Positions 18,725 to 27,219 of a stretch of DNA of 64,000 bases are shown one piece after another. A program made the position numbers and the translations under genes. The notes below the pieces were generated by a model that worked only from the letters and a program-made list of their open reading frames with translations, searched no databases and was not told the origin of the DNA. The stretch spans positions 62,001 through 126,000 of the forward strand of contig CANMYO010000005.1 in NCBI GenBank assembly GCA_947502145.1. Reading direction: 5' to 3'. Origin of the DNA: an uncultured Paracoccaceae bacterium (GTDB taxonomy: Bacteria; Pseudomonadota; Alphaproteobacteria; Rhodobacterales; Rhodobacteraceae). Numbering within the stretch: position 1 is the first letter of the stretch; each line of letters begins with the position of its first letter.

Positions 18725-19356
18725 CACAACTGAATGGGCCCCTCCGGGTGGGAATCGGCGGCCCCGTTGGGGCGGGCAAAACCACGCTGACCGCAGCGTT
18801 GGCCCGCGCCCTGCATCCGGCATATTCCATCGGTGTGATCACCAACGACATCTACACGCAGGAGGACGCCGAAGCGCTGATGCGAATGCAGGTCCTGCCC
18901 CGTGATCGCATTATCGGCGTTGAAACAGGTGGCTGCCCCCATACCGCAATCCGAGAGGATGCTTCGATAAATCTGGCCGCAGTCGCAGAGATGCAAGCGC
19001 GCCATGCCCACCTCGACCTGGTGCTGATCGAAAGTGGCGGTGACAATCTTTCAGCGACGTTCAGCCCAGAGCTCGCGGACCTGACAATCTACGTCATTGA
19101 CGTCGCCGCAGGCGAAGAAATTCCCCGCAAAGGCGGTCCGGCCATCACCAGGTCTGACCTGCTGGTGATCAACAAGACCGATCTTGCCCCGCATGTTGGC
19201 GCTTCGTTGCAGGTGATGGAAACAGACAGTCACCGCATGCGAGGCGGAAGACCATTTGTATTCAGTGCGTTGCGTAAGGATGTTGGCACAGATGAAATCA
19301 TTGCCTTCATCACGCAGGCCGGCGGTCTCGCACCTTCATTATCTCAAAGCGCCTGA
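18721..19356 (+). CDS. ureG: urease accessory GTPase UreG
   Basis: 211-residue SIMIBI-class GTPase that powers nickel insertion. P-loop [13 protein letters not shown] lies near residues 12-24, the metal-binding motif [15 protein letters not shown] near 62-76 holds the Cys-Pro-His, and [18 protein letters not shown] and [13 protein letters not shown] (G4) follow. All catalytic elements are intact. Last gene of the ure operon; the convergent AraC gene ends 50 bases further on, with a small GC-rich inverted repeat between. Confidence 0.98.
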   Translation: MTQLNGPLRVGIGGPVGAGKTTLTAALARALHPAYSIGVITNDIYTQEDAEALMRMQVLPRDRIIGVETGGCPHTAIREDASINLAAVAEMQARHAHLDLVLIESGGDNLSATFSPELADLTIYVIDVAAGEEIPRKGGPAITRSDLLVINKTDLAPHVGASLQVMETDSHRMRGGRPFVFSALRKDVGTDEIIAFITQAGGLAPSLSQSA

Positions 19357-19406
19357 TTGTCTGAACACGGCAGTTGGCTGATCACCCTGCCCGCCCGGCG
19401 GGTTGC

Positions 19407-20288
19407 TCATCCGCTCCGGTTCTGCACCTGTGATCTGAACTCTGCGGGGCTGGTTCCGATAAGCCGATGGAAGGCATCGTAAAAAGAAGACAGCGACCGA
19501 AACCCGCAATCCAGCGCAATGCTGATGATCTTAAGGTCAGTTTCGGCAAGCAACATGCGTGCGCGATATACGCGAACACTCGTGATATGCGCCTTGACCG
19601 TTGTGCCAATGATCTTCTTGGACAGGGTATTGGCGTAATTCTCTGAAACCGACGCCGCTTCGGCAACGTCACCAAGGGTAATCGCTTCGGTGTAATGTGT
19701 TGCGATAAAACGCAGGATTTTTTCAAAATGCACGATCGCGTTGCCCCCAATGCGTGTTGCCTCGGTGTCCGCACGTGGCGGCGCGATCAACTCCCAGCCG
19801 GTCAACGCCAGCCGCGTAATACGTGATTGCAGCTCAAGACAATGCAGGCGGCTCATCTGGTCGGAAACGGTCACAACTTCACGTGCAAACCTTTCAGCCA
19901 GCATCGCATCATCGCGGCGTGTGTGCGACGCCAGCGCTACCCCGCCCGCAAGAATGGCATTCACGAAATCCTTTGGCAAAGGCCAGGACCAGAACTCTTC
20001 AAGTGAGACATAGGCGTTGGTGATCTTGCCCTCTCCGCGCACCTCCAATACCCGGTGGGGCTGCGCAGCCCAAAAGATGCAGAACCTGTCGCGCGGCACA
20101 TGCGCGTTACGCCCGCCAAAGGAATAAACCATATCGCAACCCTGCAAGAAATTCACCTCGATCGACGGGTGTGCATGATAGGGTTCGTCCATCGCAATGG
20201 GCACGTGATGCTGCAGATAAATGCCGCGGCCTTGGGTGATCAGGTTGTAATCATCGATCGCGCTCTGGGCGTCCAGCTCTCTTCTCAT
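19407..20288 (-). CDS. AraC family transcriptional regulator of the adjacent transport/GH4/halogenase operon
   Basis: 293-residue regulator with an N-terminal cupin-like sensor (PIAMDEPYHAHPSIEVNFLQG, typical of sugar-responsive AraC proteins) and a C-terminal double helix-turn-helix (ITLGDVAEAASVSENYANTL, then ISIALDCGFRSLSSFYDAFHRLIG). I take the ATG at 20288; the frame is open for 35 more codons upstream without family similarity. It is transcribed away from the transporter operon beginning at 20451 and is probably its regulator. The likely ligand is the imported glycoside or a product. Confidence 0.9.
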   Translation of the reverse strand: MRRELDAQSAIDDYNLITQGRGIYLQHHVPIAMDEPYHAHPSIEVNFLQGCDMVYSFGGRNAHVPRDRFCIFWAAQPHRVLEVRGEGKITNAYVSLEEFWSWPLPKDFVNAILAGGVALASHTRRDDAMLAERFAREVVTVSDQMSRLHCLELQSRITRLALTGWELIAPPRADTEATRIGGNAIVHFEKILRFIATHYTEAITLGDVAEAASVSENYANTLSKKIIGTTVKAHITSVRVYRARMLLAETDLKIISIALDCGFRSLSSFYDAFHRLIGTSPAEFRSQVQNRSG

Positions 20289-20327
20289 GGGACATTCCAA
20301 CCGGTTATGCACCTTCAAGCCTAGCAG

Positions 20328-20382
20328 TTGACAGAAATCCGGCAAACCCGTGTTTGATTTTCCGGAAGGCTTTCGTGAAAGC
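20328..20382 (+). promoter_or_regulatory. candidate promoter element and palindrome upstream of the binding-protein gene
   Basis: A consensus -35 hexamer TTGACA lies at 20328-20333, but no good -10 is seen at 17 bases. A perfect palindrome GCTTTC-GT-GAAAGC lies at 20369-20382, between the divergent AraC gene and the operon start. It is a candidate operator; AraC proteins more often use direct repeats, so it may belong to another factor. Confidence 0.3.
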
Positions 20383-20450
20383 ATGAAAGACAACCATACC
20401 AGTTCGGCGTCTTATGATGGGCAAAATACACCAATGGGAGGAAACTGGTG

Positions 20451-22451
20451 ATGATCTGCAAAAGAATGAGGGTCGCGCTTAGCGTCACGACAGCATTGAT
20501 GTCGGTTGGCACGCTCGCGTCAGCGGACGAAATGCCGCCAGAACGCAGCCTATCAGGCCTTGAATACGAATTGATCGGGCGCGCGGATATTTACGCCCAC
20601 GGGACACTGGAAAACTATTCGCAGGCGCCAATGCTCGATGCGATGGTTGAATCCGGCGCGCTCCCTCCGGTTGCTGATCGTCTTCCCGCAGAGCCGATCA
20701 TATTCAAGACCGGGGCAATGGTTGACGGCATAGGCGAATATGGCGGCGTATTTCGTCATGTGATCGGTGGCCGCCCGGAAGGTTGGAACTGGATGGCAGG
20801 CCAGCATCAGGGTTGGGGCGGAATCAACATGGCGATGCAGGAATGCCTCGTCCGTCAGGGTCCACGCTGGCAGGTCAAAGCAGAAGAGCAGACCGGTCCA
20901 TTGCCGAACCTTGCGCAAAGCTGGTCGTTCAACGATGACAGTACGGAACTGACGATCAACCTGATGCAGGGCGTGAAATGGTCTGACGGCGATCCGTTTG
21001 ACACTGAAGACGTCCGGTTCTGGTACGACGACAACGTGCAGAACGAAAATGTTGCGTCCCGCATGGCCAAGGACAGTTTTGGTGCTGGTGCCACTCTGGA
21101 AGTGATCGACGAATATACGTTCAAATTTGTGTTCGACTCACCGCAGGCCGAAACAATAATCGAAAATCTGGCGTATATTCAGGGTTGCCCGGGACCAAGC
21201 CACATCCTGAAAGAATTCCATCCCGATTATGCCGATGGCGCTACTTATGAAATTTACACCAATGCGCTGCCCAATGATGTGACCCCGGCGGTCGTCCTTG
21301 GCGCTTGGGTGCCTGTCGTGCATCGCCCGGACGAGCTGGTGATCATGCGACGCAATCCCTATTATTTCAAAGTGGATGAGGCCGGTAACCAGCTGCCCTA
21401 CTACAATGAAATGCATTTCCGCCTGTCAACCTGGGGCGACCGGACAGCACAGGCCGTCGCCGGGACTGGTGACTTTTCCAACATGGAAGATCCCGGTAAC
21501 TACGTTGAGGCGCTCAAGCAATCGCAGGATGAAGCAAGCCCTGTACGGGCCAACTTTGGCCCAAGGGTCAACTCCTGGCGCCTGCTGCTGAACTACAACG
21601 TGGACAGCGCAGAGAATGACGATGAAAAGGCGCTGCGCGGGTTGTTCCGCGAACTCGACTTCCGCCTTGCCCTGAGCCACGCGCTTGATCGGGACGCAAT
21701 TGGGCAGGCCCTTGCCCGCGGACCATTCGCTTATCCCTATATCGCAGGCTTTGCGACCGGATCGCCCTATTACGACGCCGGGTCATCAGATTACCATCCG
21801 TTTGATCAGGACAAGGCAAATGCACTTTTGGACGGTTTGGGTGCGACAGACACCGATGGGAACGGATTGCGCAATCTGCCTGGCGGCGGTGGCGACATCA
21901 TCATCCCTGCGGTGGTGAGCGCATCCAGCAACGCCGACATCAAACAGCTCGAAGCGCTTGCGTCGCAGCTGGAAGAAGTCGGCATCCGGGTCCAATCACG
22001 GACACAGGATCAGACCACAATCGACACGACGTTTACTGGTGGTGCGTTTACCGCCCTGTTCCAGCGTGACAACCTGATCCTGCCGACCCGGGAAACGTGC
22101 CGGTCCTGGCCTTCAGGCCCAAGCTGCCCCTACTTCTCAACGGGTGAAGACCTGCCCTTCGAGCCTGAGCTAGAGGCGAAACTGGCTGCATTCCAAAGCT
22201 CTGATGACGCCGAAGAACAGGCGCAACTTGCTAAAGACATGCAGGCCATCGTCACTCAGAACGCCTATACAATCGGGACGGTTCAAGTGCCCGCGGCACT
22301 TCTGGTCAACAAGCGGGTCAAGAATGCCCATCCCGGCACGCCTGTCTTCATGTACGAGTGGGCAGAAGATGGTGTCATTCGTGAACGTCTGTGGACACCC
22401 GTGGCAGAGCAGGAAACCGAGGTCCTCCCAGATACGATTGCCGAATATTAA
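20451..22451 (+). CDS. ABC transporter solute-binding protein, family 5 (large, glycoside-type)
   Basis: 666-residue periplasmic protein with a signal sequence ending near SVGTLASADE. SBP_bac_5 motifs are clear: LAQSWSFNDDSTELTINLMQGVKW spread over two strands, SDGDPFDTEDVRFWYDD, and later the RLALSHALDRDAIGQAL helix. It is about 120 residues longer than typical oligopeptide binders. This large subgroup includes sugar-oligomer binders such as the Sinorhizobium alpha-galactoside protein AgpA. With a GH4 glycosidase in the same operon, an alpha-glycoside is the best guess. A GTG immediately precedes the ATG; GGGAGG lies at 20436-20441. Confidence 0.9.
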   Translation: MICKRMRVALSVTTALMSVGTLASADEMPPERSLSGLEYELIGRADIYAHGTLENYSQAPMLDAMVESGALPPVADRLPAEPIIFKTGAMVDGIGEYGGVFRHVIGGRPEGWNWMAGQHQGWGGINMAMQECLVRQGPRWQVKAEEQTGPLPNLAQSWSFNDDSTELTINLMQGVKWSDGDPFDTEDVRFWYDDNVQNENVASRMAKDSFGAGATLEVIDEYTFKFVFDSPQAETIIENLAYIQGCPGPSHILKEFHPDYADGATYEIYTNALPNDVTPAVVLGAWVPVVHRPDELVIMRRNPYYFKVDEAGNQLPYYNEMHFRLSTWGDRTAQAVAGTGDFSNMEDPGNYVEALKQSQDEASPVRANFGPRVNSWRLLLNYNVDSAENDDEKALRGLFRELDFRLALSHALDRDAIGQALARGPFAYPYIAGFATGSPYYDAGSSDYHPFDQDKANALLDGLGATDTDGNGLRNLPGGGGDIIIPAVVSASSNADIKQLEALASQLEEVGIRVQSRTQDQTTIDTTFTGGAFTALFQRDNLILPTRETCRSWPSGPSCPYFSTGEDLPFEPELEAKLAAFQSSDDAEEQAQLAKDMQAIVTQNAYTIGTVQVPAALLVNKRVKNAHPGTPVFMYEWAEDGVIRERLWTPVAEQETEVLPDTIAEY

Positions 22452-22473
22452 TCTGCAGCTATCGTGGGACTCG

Positions 22474-22501
22474 GCGCGGCCATCAGTAATGATGGCCGCG
22501 C
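22474..22501 (+). repeat. intercistronic hairpin between binding-protein and first permease genes
   Basis: GCGCGGCCATCA (22474-22485) and TGATGGCCGCGC (22490-22501) form a perfect 12-bp stem closed by the stable tetraloop GTAA. It lies 22 bases after the binding-protein stop and before the permease gene, with no U-tract. Probably an mRNA-stabilising or partial-termination element that raises binding-protein output. Confidence 0.7.
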
Positions 22502-22528
22502 ATCTTTGACCGCTGGGGAGGGCGATCA

Positions 22529-23551
22529 TTGGCCTTTTTGAAATTCATTGCCTATCGGATCATCATCACGATCCCTTTGCTGATCGGAATTTCGATCGCG
22601 ACATTCTTGATCATTACGGCCGTACCTGGCGATTTTGTTGATGGCTGGTTGGGTCGCACAATGGCGCAAACCGGCCAAAGCCGCGAAGATCTGATGCCGC
22701 AGGCAAATTTGATGCGCGAACGTCTTGGCCTCGATCAACCGCTTTATGTCCAATATTGGGTGTGGATCAAGAACATCGTCTTTGCAGGCGACTTTGGCAT
22801 GTCCTTTACCCAGAACCGCCCTGTCACAGCCGTCATTGACCTGCGGTTCTGGCGTAGCATCGGGCTGGCCCTGGTGACACTGGTCGTCGGACAGACAATT
22901 GGTGTCTTCCTCGGCATCTACGCTGCGACCAACCAGTACAAATGGGGCGATACGCTGGCGACATTTGTCGCCTTCCTCGGGATTGTTATCCCAAAGTTCG
23001 TTGTGGCCCTTATCCTGCTCTATTTTCTCGCGTTTGTCTGGCACTCACCCTACATCGGCGCGCTTTATTCACCTGAATTTCAGGTGCAGGAGGGCATGTC
23101 ATTTGCAAAGCTATGGAACATGTTCCTGCATGTTTGGCCGATTCTTTTTGTGTCGATCTGGGCCGGCCAAGCCTACACCACACGCATGATGCGCGGGAAT
23201 CTTCTGGATGTTATGAACACCCAGTACATTGAAACAGCACGGGCCAAGGGGCTGTCCCGGCGCAAGGTGCTGTTTCGCCACGCCGTCCCCAACGCCCTGC
23301 ATCCGGTAGTGATGAATATGGGGTCGCGTTTTGACTATATGATCAAAGGCGAGATCGAAATCGCACTGGTGCTGGGCATCCCGACGCTTGGCCCGCTTAT
23401 TATCTCGTCGGTCACCGAACGCGATATGTACGTGATTGCCGCCATCTTCCTGCTTGTCGCGGTGCTATTGGTTATCGGCAATCTGCTGGCTGACATCGTG
23501 CTGGCCCTGATTGATCCCCGTGTGCGGCGCGCAACGGTGTCTGGGGGGTAG
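22529..23551 (+). CDS. ABC transporter permease (DppB/OppB type)
   Basis: 340-residue inner-membrane protein with about six hydrophobic segments. It has the family opening FLKFIAYRIIITIPLLIGISI, RERLGLDQPLYVQYW before the periplasmic region, and the cytoplasmic EAA loop YIETARAKGLSRRKVLFRHAVPNAL that docks on the ATPase. The start appears to be TTG at 22529, six bases after a GGGGAGGG ribosome site; no ATG lies nearby in frame. It pairs with the DppC-type permease that follows after two bases. Confidence 0.93.
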   Translation: MAFLKFIAYRIIITIPLLIGISIATFLIITAVPGDFVDGWLGRTMAQTGQSREDLMPQANLMRERLGLDQPLYVQYWVWIKNIVFAGDFGMSFTQNRPVTAVIDLRFWRSIGLALVTLVVGQTIGVFLGIYAATNQYKWGDTLATFVAFLGIVIPKFVVALILLYFLAFVWHSPYIGALYSPEFQVQEGMSFAKLWNMFLHVWPILFVSIWAGQAYTTRMMRGNLLDVMNTQYIETARAKGLSRRKVLFRHAVPNALHPVVMNMGSRFDYMIKGEIEIALVLGIPTLGPLIISSVTERDMYVIAAIFLLVAVLLVIGNLLADIVLALIDPRVRRATVSGG

Positions 23552-23553
23552 CA

Positions 23554-24678
23554 ATGGCAGACGCAATCACCGACCTTGAAATGAACGCAGAGGCCGCCAC
23601 AGGACCTTCGTTGTCCTATTGGCAATTGGTCCGCAAACGATTCCGCGGAAACCGCTATGGGATGGCGGGCCTCATCATGTCGATCCTGATCATCATTACG
23701 GCCGTCTTTGCCGGTTTCATTGCCCCTTATGCGGTGGACACCAAGGACCGTGCGACGATCTACAGCCCACCTCAGACAATCCGGATCTTTGACGAAGATG
23801 GCAGTCTGCGTGCACCTTTTGTGGCCGGTTTCGAAGAAGTAATGGATCCGATCACCTTCGAAATCACCTTTGCGCCCTCTTACGATAAGACAACGCCGAT
23901 TTCGCTGTTTGTCCAGGGCCCGGAATACACCTTTCTCGGCATGGAGTTCACGACACATCTGTTTGGCGCAGCCGACGGAAGCTTTGTTCACCTGTTAGGC
24001 ACGGACGGACTTGGCCGGGATGTCTTCAGCCGGATGATCTACGGGGCCCGGATCACCCTGCTTATGGGGTTCATGGTCATGGGTCTTGCCTGTGTCATCG
24101 GCACGATTGTTGGTGTGACATCAGGCTATTTCGGCGGCCGCACCGATACGGTGATCCAACGGGTCATCGAATTTGTGAAATCCTTTCCCGATCTGCCGCT
24201 TTATCTGGCGCTTGTCGCGGTCCTGCCCCGCAACATTGACCCGATTACATCCTTTATCATGTTCGCTTTGATCATCGTCCTGCTGCAGTGGGCCAATCTG
24301 GCGCGCGAATTGCGCGGCAAGGTGATCGCAATCAGGTCCGTCGAATTTGTGCGTGCTGCTGTGGCAGTTGGCGCCAAGGACAACCGGATCATCACACGCC
24401 ACATTATCCCCAACATGTCGTCCCATATCATCGTTTGGGCCACATACGTTCTTCCCGAAGTCATCCTGTTGGAAAGTTTCCTGTCCTTTCTTGGTGTCGG
24501 CATCCAGCAACCGCTTGTCAGCTGGGGCGTGATGTTGAACGCTGTGCGCGATTTTCAGTCACTTGCCTCCGCGCCGTGGCTACTCGCCCCCGTGGGAATG
24601 ATCATCCTTTCCGTGCTTGCCTTCAACGCACTTGGCGACGGTATGCGCGACGCAATGGACCCTTATGCCAATGACTGA
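23554..24678 (+). CDS. ABC transporter permease (DppC/OppC type)
   Basis: 374-residue membrane protein. The N-terminal OppC_N segment (SYWQLVRKRFRGNRYGMAGL) is followed by a long periplasmic insert of ~120 residues after the first helix, longer than in dipeptide permeases and shared with the permease at 59048-60220. The transport domain carries GTDGLGRDVFSRMIYGARITL and the EAA loop VEFVRAAVAVGAKDNRIITRHIIPN. Its end overlaps the ATPase start by eight bases. Confidence 0.93.
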   Translation: MADAITDLEMNAEAATGPSLSYWQLVRKRFRGNRYGMAGLIMSILIIITAVFAGFIAPYAVDTKDRATIYSPPQTIRIFDEDGSLRAPFVAGFEEVMDPITFEITFAPSYDKTTPISLFVQGPEYTFLGMEFTTHLFGAADGSFVHLLGTDGLGRDVFSRMIYGARITLLMGFMVMGLACVIGTIVGVTSGYFGGRTDTVIQRVIEFVKSFPDLPLYLALVAVLPRNIDPITSFIMFALIIVLLQWANLARELRGKVIAIRSVEFVRAAVAVGAKDNRIITRHIIPNMSSHIIVWATYVLPEVILLESFLSFLGVGIQQPLVSWGVMLNAVRDFQSLASAPWLLAPVGMIILSVLAFNALGDGMRDAMDPYAND

Positions 24679-26278
24679 TCCGCTCCTCTCTGTTGAAAAT
24701 GTTGCCGTCTCATTTCGCACCGCCGTTGGCACAACCGAGGCCGTCAAGAACGTTAGTTACGCCGTGGACCGCGGCAAGACGTTGGCCGTAGTCGGCGAAA
24801 GTGGCTCTGGCAAATCGGTCACGGCGCGCGCGATCATGGGCATGCTCGCCCCGAATGCGATTGTCGGCAAAGAAACGCGGGTGATGTTTGACGGCGACGA
24901 CCTAGCAACCTGGTCGGAACTCCAGCTTCAGAAGATCCGTGGCAAACGCATTTCGATGATTTTTCAGGAACCGCTGACATCGCTAAATCCTGTTTACAAG
25001 ATTGGCGATCAGGTTGGTGAAATCATCCGTGTGCACCGCGACATCAGCAAGAAGGACCTCAAGTCCGAAGTGATCCGCTTGCTGAAAGAGGTCCAGTTGC
25101 CTGACCCGGAGCAGCGGTTCAGCCAATACCCGCATGAAATGTCTGGCGGACAGCGTCAGCGCGTCATGATCGCCATGGCGCTTGCCAATAACCCTGATCT
25201 GCTGATCGCTGATGAACCGACAACGGCGCTTGATGTTACGGTACAGGCCGAAATCCTGTCGCTTCTCAAGTCCCTGCAACAAAAGCACAATATGGCCGTC
25301 GTCCTGATCACCCATGATCTGACGGTCGTCAGCCGCGTTTCGGATGACGTTGTTGTCATGCGCCAGGGCGAGGTAGTCGAACGTGGCAAAACCGCAGAGG
25401 TATTTGCTAATCCCCAACATCCCTACACCAAGCACCTCATCGAGAGTGAGCCAAAGGGGCTTCCAGACGCACTTGATCCCGATGCGCCGACAGTCCTGCA
25501 CGGACGCGATATCTGCGTGACGTTCAAGTTAAAGGGCGGTGGTTTCTTCAATCCCAAGACCATCGATCTCAAGGCGGTCGACCATGTCTCTGCGATTGTG
25601 CGCAAGGGTGAAACGGTTGGGGTCGTAGGGGAAAGCGGATCGGGCAAGACCACGTTCGCAATGTCTTTGATCCGCTTAGGCGTATTTCAATCAGGCGAGA
25701 TAAATTTTCAGGGCGATCGGATTGAGCATCTGACACGGGCCCAGCTACAGCCCTACCGCACCCGGATGCAGGTTGTCTTTCAGGATCCGTTTTCGTCCTT
25801 GAACCCACGAATGATCATTCGTCAGATTCTCGAAGAGGGCCTGATTGTCAACGGTATCAACTCTGCCAGGGAACGGGATGAAAGGGTGCGGCGGGCATTG
25901 GACGACGTGCAGATGCCACATGCTGCGCTTGACCGGTTTCCGCATGAGTTTTCAGGGGGGCAGCGTCAGCGGCTCGCAATCGCGCGGGCCATCGCGCTGG
26001 ATCCTGAATTTATCCTGCTGGATGAACCGACCTCCGCGCTTGATCTGTCCATTCAGGCCCAGATCATCGAACTCTTGCGGGACCTGCGACGCAAGCGCGG
26101 GCTCAGCTATCTGTTCATCAGTCATGACCTCAAGGTGGTGCAGGCGCTGTGCCACAATGTGATTGTCATGCAGCATGGCAAGATCATGGAAGCGGGGCCA
26201 ACCGATCAGGTTCTGACCAATCCTCAAACCGCCTATACCCAGCGCCTTGTCGATGCCGCTTTCAAGGTAGTTGCCTAA
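24671..26278 (+). CDS. ABC transporter ATP-binding protein with two fused ATPase domains (DppD-DppF type)
   Basis: 535 residues holding two complete nucleotide-binding domains. The first (~5-255) has Walker A VGESGSGKSVTAR, signature MSGGQRQRVMIAMALANNP and Walker B LLIADEPTTALD. The second (~280-530) has GVVGESGSGKTTFAMSL, FSGGQRQRLAIARAIALDP and ILLDEPTSALD. Both H-loops (ITHDLTVV, ISHDLKVV) are present. The ATG at 24671 overlaps the previous gene and precedes the first strand. The stop overlaps the next gene as TAATG, so translation of transporter and oxygenase is probably coupled. Confidence 0.95.
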   Translation: MTDPLLSVENVAVSFRTAVGTTEAVKNVSYAVDRGKTLAVVGESGSGKSVTARAIMGMLAPNAIVGKETRVMFDGDDLATWSELQLQKIRGKRISMIFQEPLTSLNPVYKIGDQVGEIIRVHRDISKKDLKSEVIRLLKEVQLPDPEQRFSQYPHEMSGGQRQRVMIAMALANNPDLLIADEPTTALDVTVQAEILSLLKSLQQKHNMAVVLITHDLTVVSRVSDDVVVMRQGEVVERGKTAEVFANPQHPYTKHLIESEPKGLPDALDPDAPTVLHGRDICVTFKLKGGGFFNPKTIDLKAVDHVSAIVRKGETVGVVGESGSGKTTFAMSLIRLGVFQSGEINFQGDRIEHLTRAQLQPYRTRMQVVFQDPFSSLNPRMIIRQILEEGLIVNGINSARERDERVRRALDDVQMPHAALDRFPHEFSGGQRQRLAIARAIALDPEFILLDEPTSALDLSIQAQIIELLRDLRRKRGLSYLFISHDLKVVQALCHNVIVMQHGKIMEAGPTDQVLTNPQTAYTQRLVDAAFKVVA

Positions 26279-27111
26279 TGGCCCGCCTGACCGAGATGGA
26301 ACGATATCTCTTTGATCTCAATGGCTACATCGTTCTGCGCAATGCCCTCTCCCCTGACGAATACGCATCATGTGACGCAACGCTGGATGATCTCGCAGAT
26401 TGCAGTCCCGGCGAATGGCGTGGCCATGTGCACGGGCACAATTTTGTTGCGAGCCACGAAGGTCTGAACCTGCAGCAAATCTATGAGGCGGGGCCTGCGT
26501 TTTCCTGTCTGATCGACCATGAATCGTGGATCGAAAAGGTGATCGAACTGATTGGAACCGATGAACCGGGCAACTTTGATGGCCATCACGGCCCGTGCTT
26601 CATTGACGAAAATTTTGCATCCATTCGGGGACAGGGTCAGGCCATCGGGCTCCATTCTGGTGGGCAGGATCGCGTGACCCGCTGCCAGTTTCGATACCAT
26701 GATGGTCGGTTTCACTGCGGACAGATCAATATTCTGATGGCGTTTCGGGACATCGGACCAGGTGACGGGGCGACGATGGTCATTCCAGGCAGCCACAAGT
26801 CAAACATCCTGCACCCCGAATTTGCCCGCGCTGCCATGTCAGATGTATCAACTTCGGTTGATGGAATCACGGGTGCTGTCGAAGTTCACCTGAATGCCGG
26901 CGATGCCATCCTGTTTGTTGATGCGATCATGCATGGGTCTGCGGCGCGCACCAATCCCGGCCAGCGACGCATCGCCGTTTACCGATATGGCCCAAGCTGG
27001 GGCTACTTCCGTCACCCCTACGCACCAAGTGCTGCCCTGCTGGATACGCTGACACCGCGCCAACGGCAGATCGTGATGCCACACAAGGCGCCGCTGAAAC
27101 CCGATGCATAA
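26278..27111 (+). CDS. phytanoyl-CoA dioxygenase (PhyH) family protein with apparent HxG metal site
   Basis: 277-residue Fe(II)/2-oxoglutarate-type oxygenase fold. The C-terminal half fits PhyH/EctD proteins: MAFRDIGPGDGATMVIPGSHKS (150-174, two strands) and the distal iron His H219 followed by Arg R230 in the H-x10-R spacing that binds 2-oxoglutarate. The position where EctD has the iron ligands H-S-D reads LHSGG here (H126-S-G), so the carboxylate ligand seems replaced by Gly unless D131 takes over. Translationally coupled to the ATPase upstream (TAATG). Substrate unknown; a sugar or glycoside is suggested by context. Confidence 0.85.
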   Translation: MARLTEMERYLFDLNGYIVLRNALSPDEYASCDATLDDLADCSPGEWRGHVHGHNFVASHEGLNLQQIYEAGPAFSCLIDHESWIEKVIELIGTDEPGNFDGHHGPCFIDENFASIRGQGQAIGLHSGGQDRVTRCQFRYHDGRFHCGQINILMAFRDIGPGDGATMVIPGSHKSNILHPEFARAAMSDVSTSVDGITGAVEVHLNAGDAILFVDAIMHGSAARTNPGQRRIAVYRYGPSWGYFRHPYAPSAALLDTLTPRQRQIVMPHKAPLKPDA

Positions 27112-27219
27112 CTGACCGCGAAATTGGTGATATTCCGGAACCCTTTGCCGCAAAGCACACAAGACCAAACAAAACCGGCGCGGCATAAGAAGAGCAAGCG
27201 CAGTTCAAGGACCGTTGAT

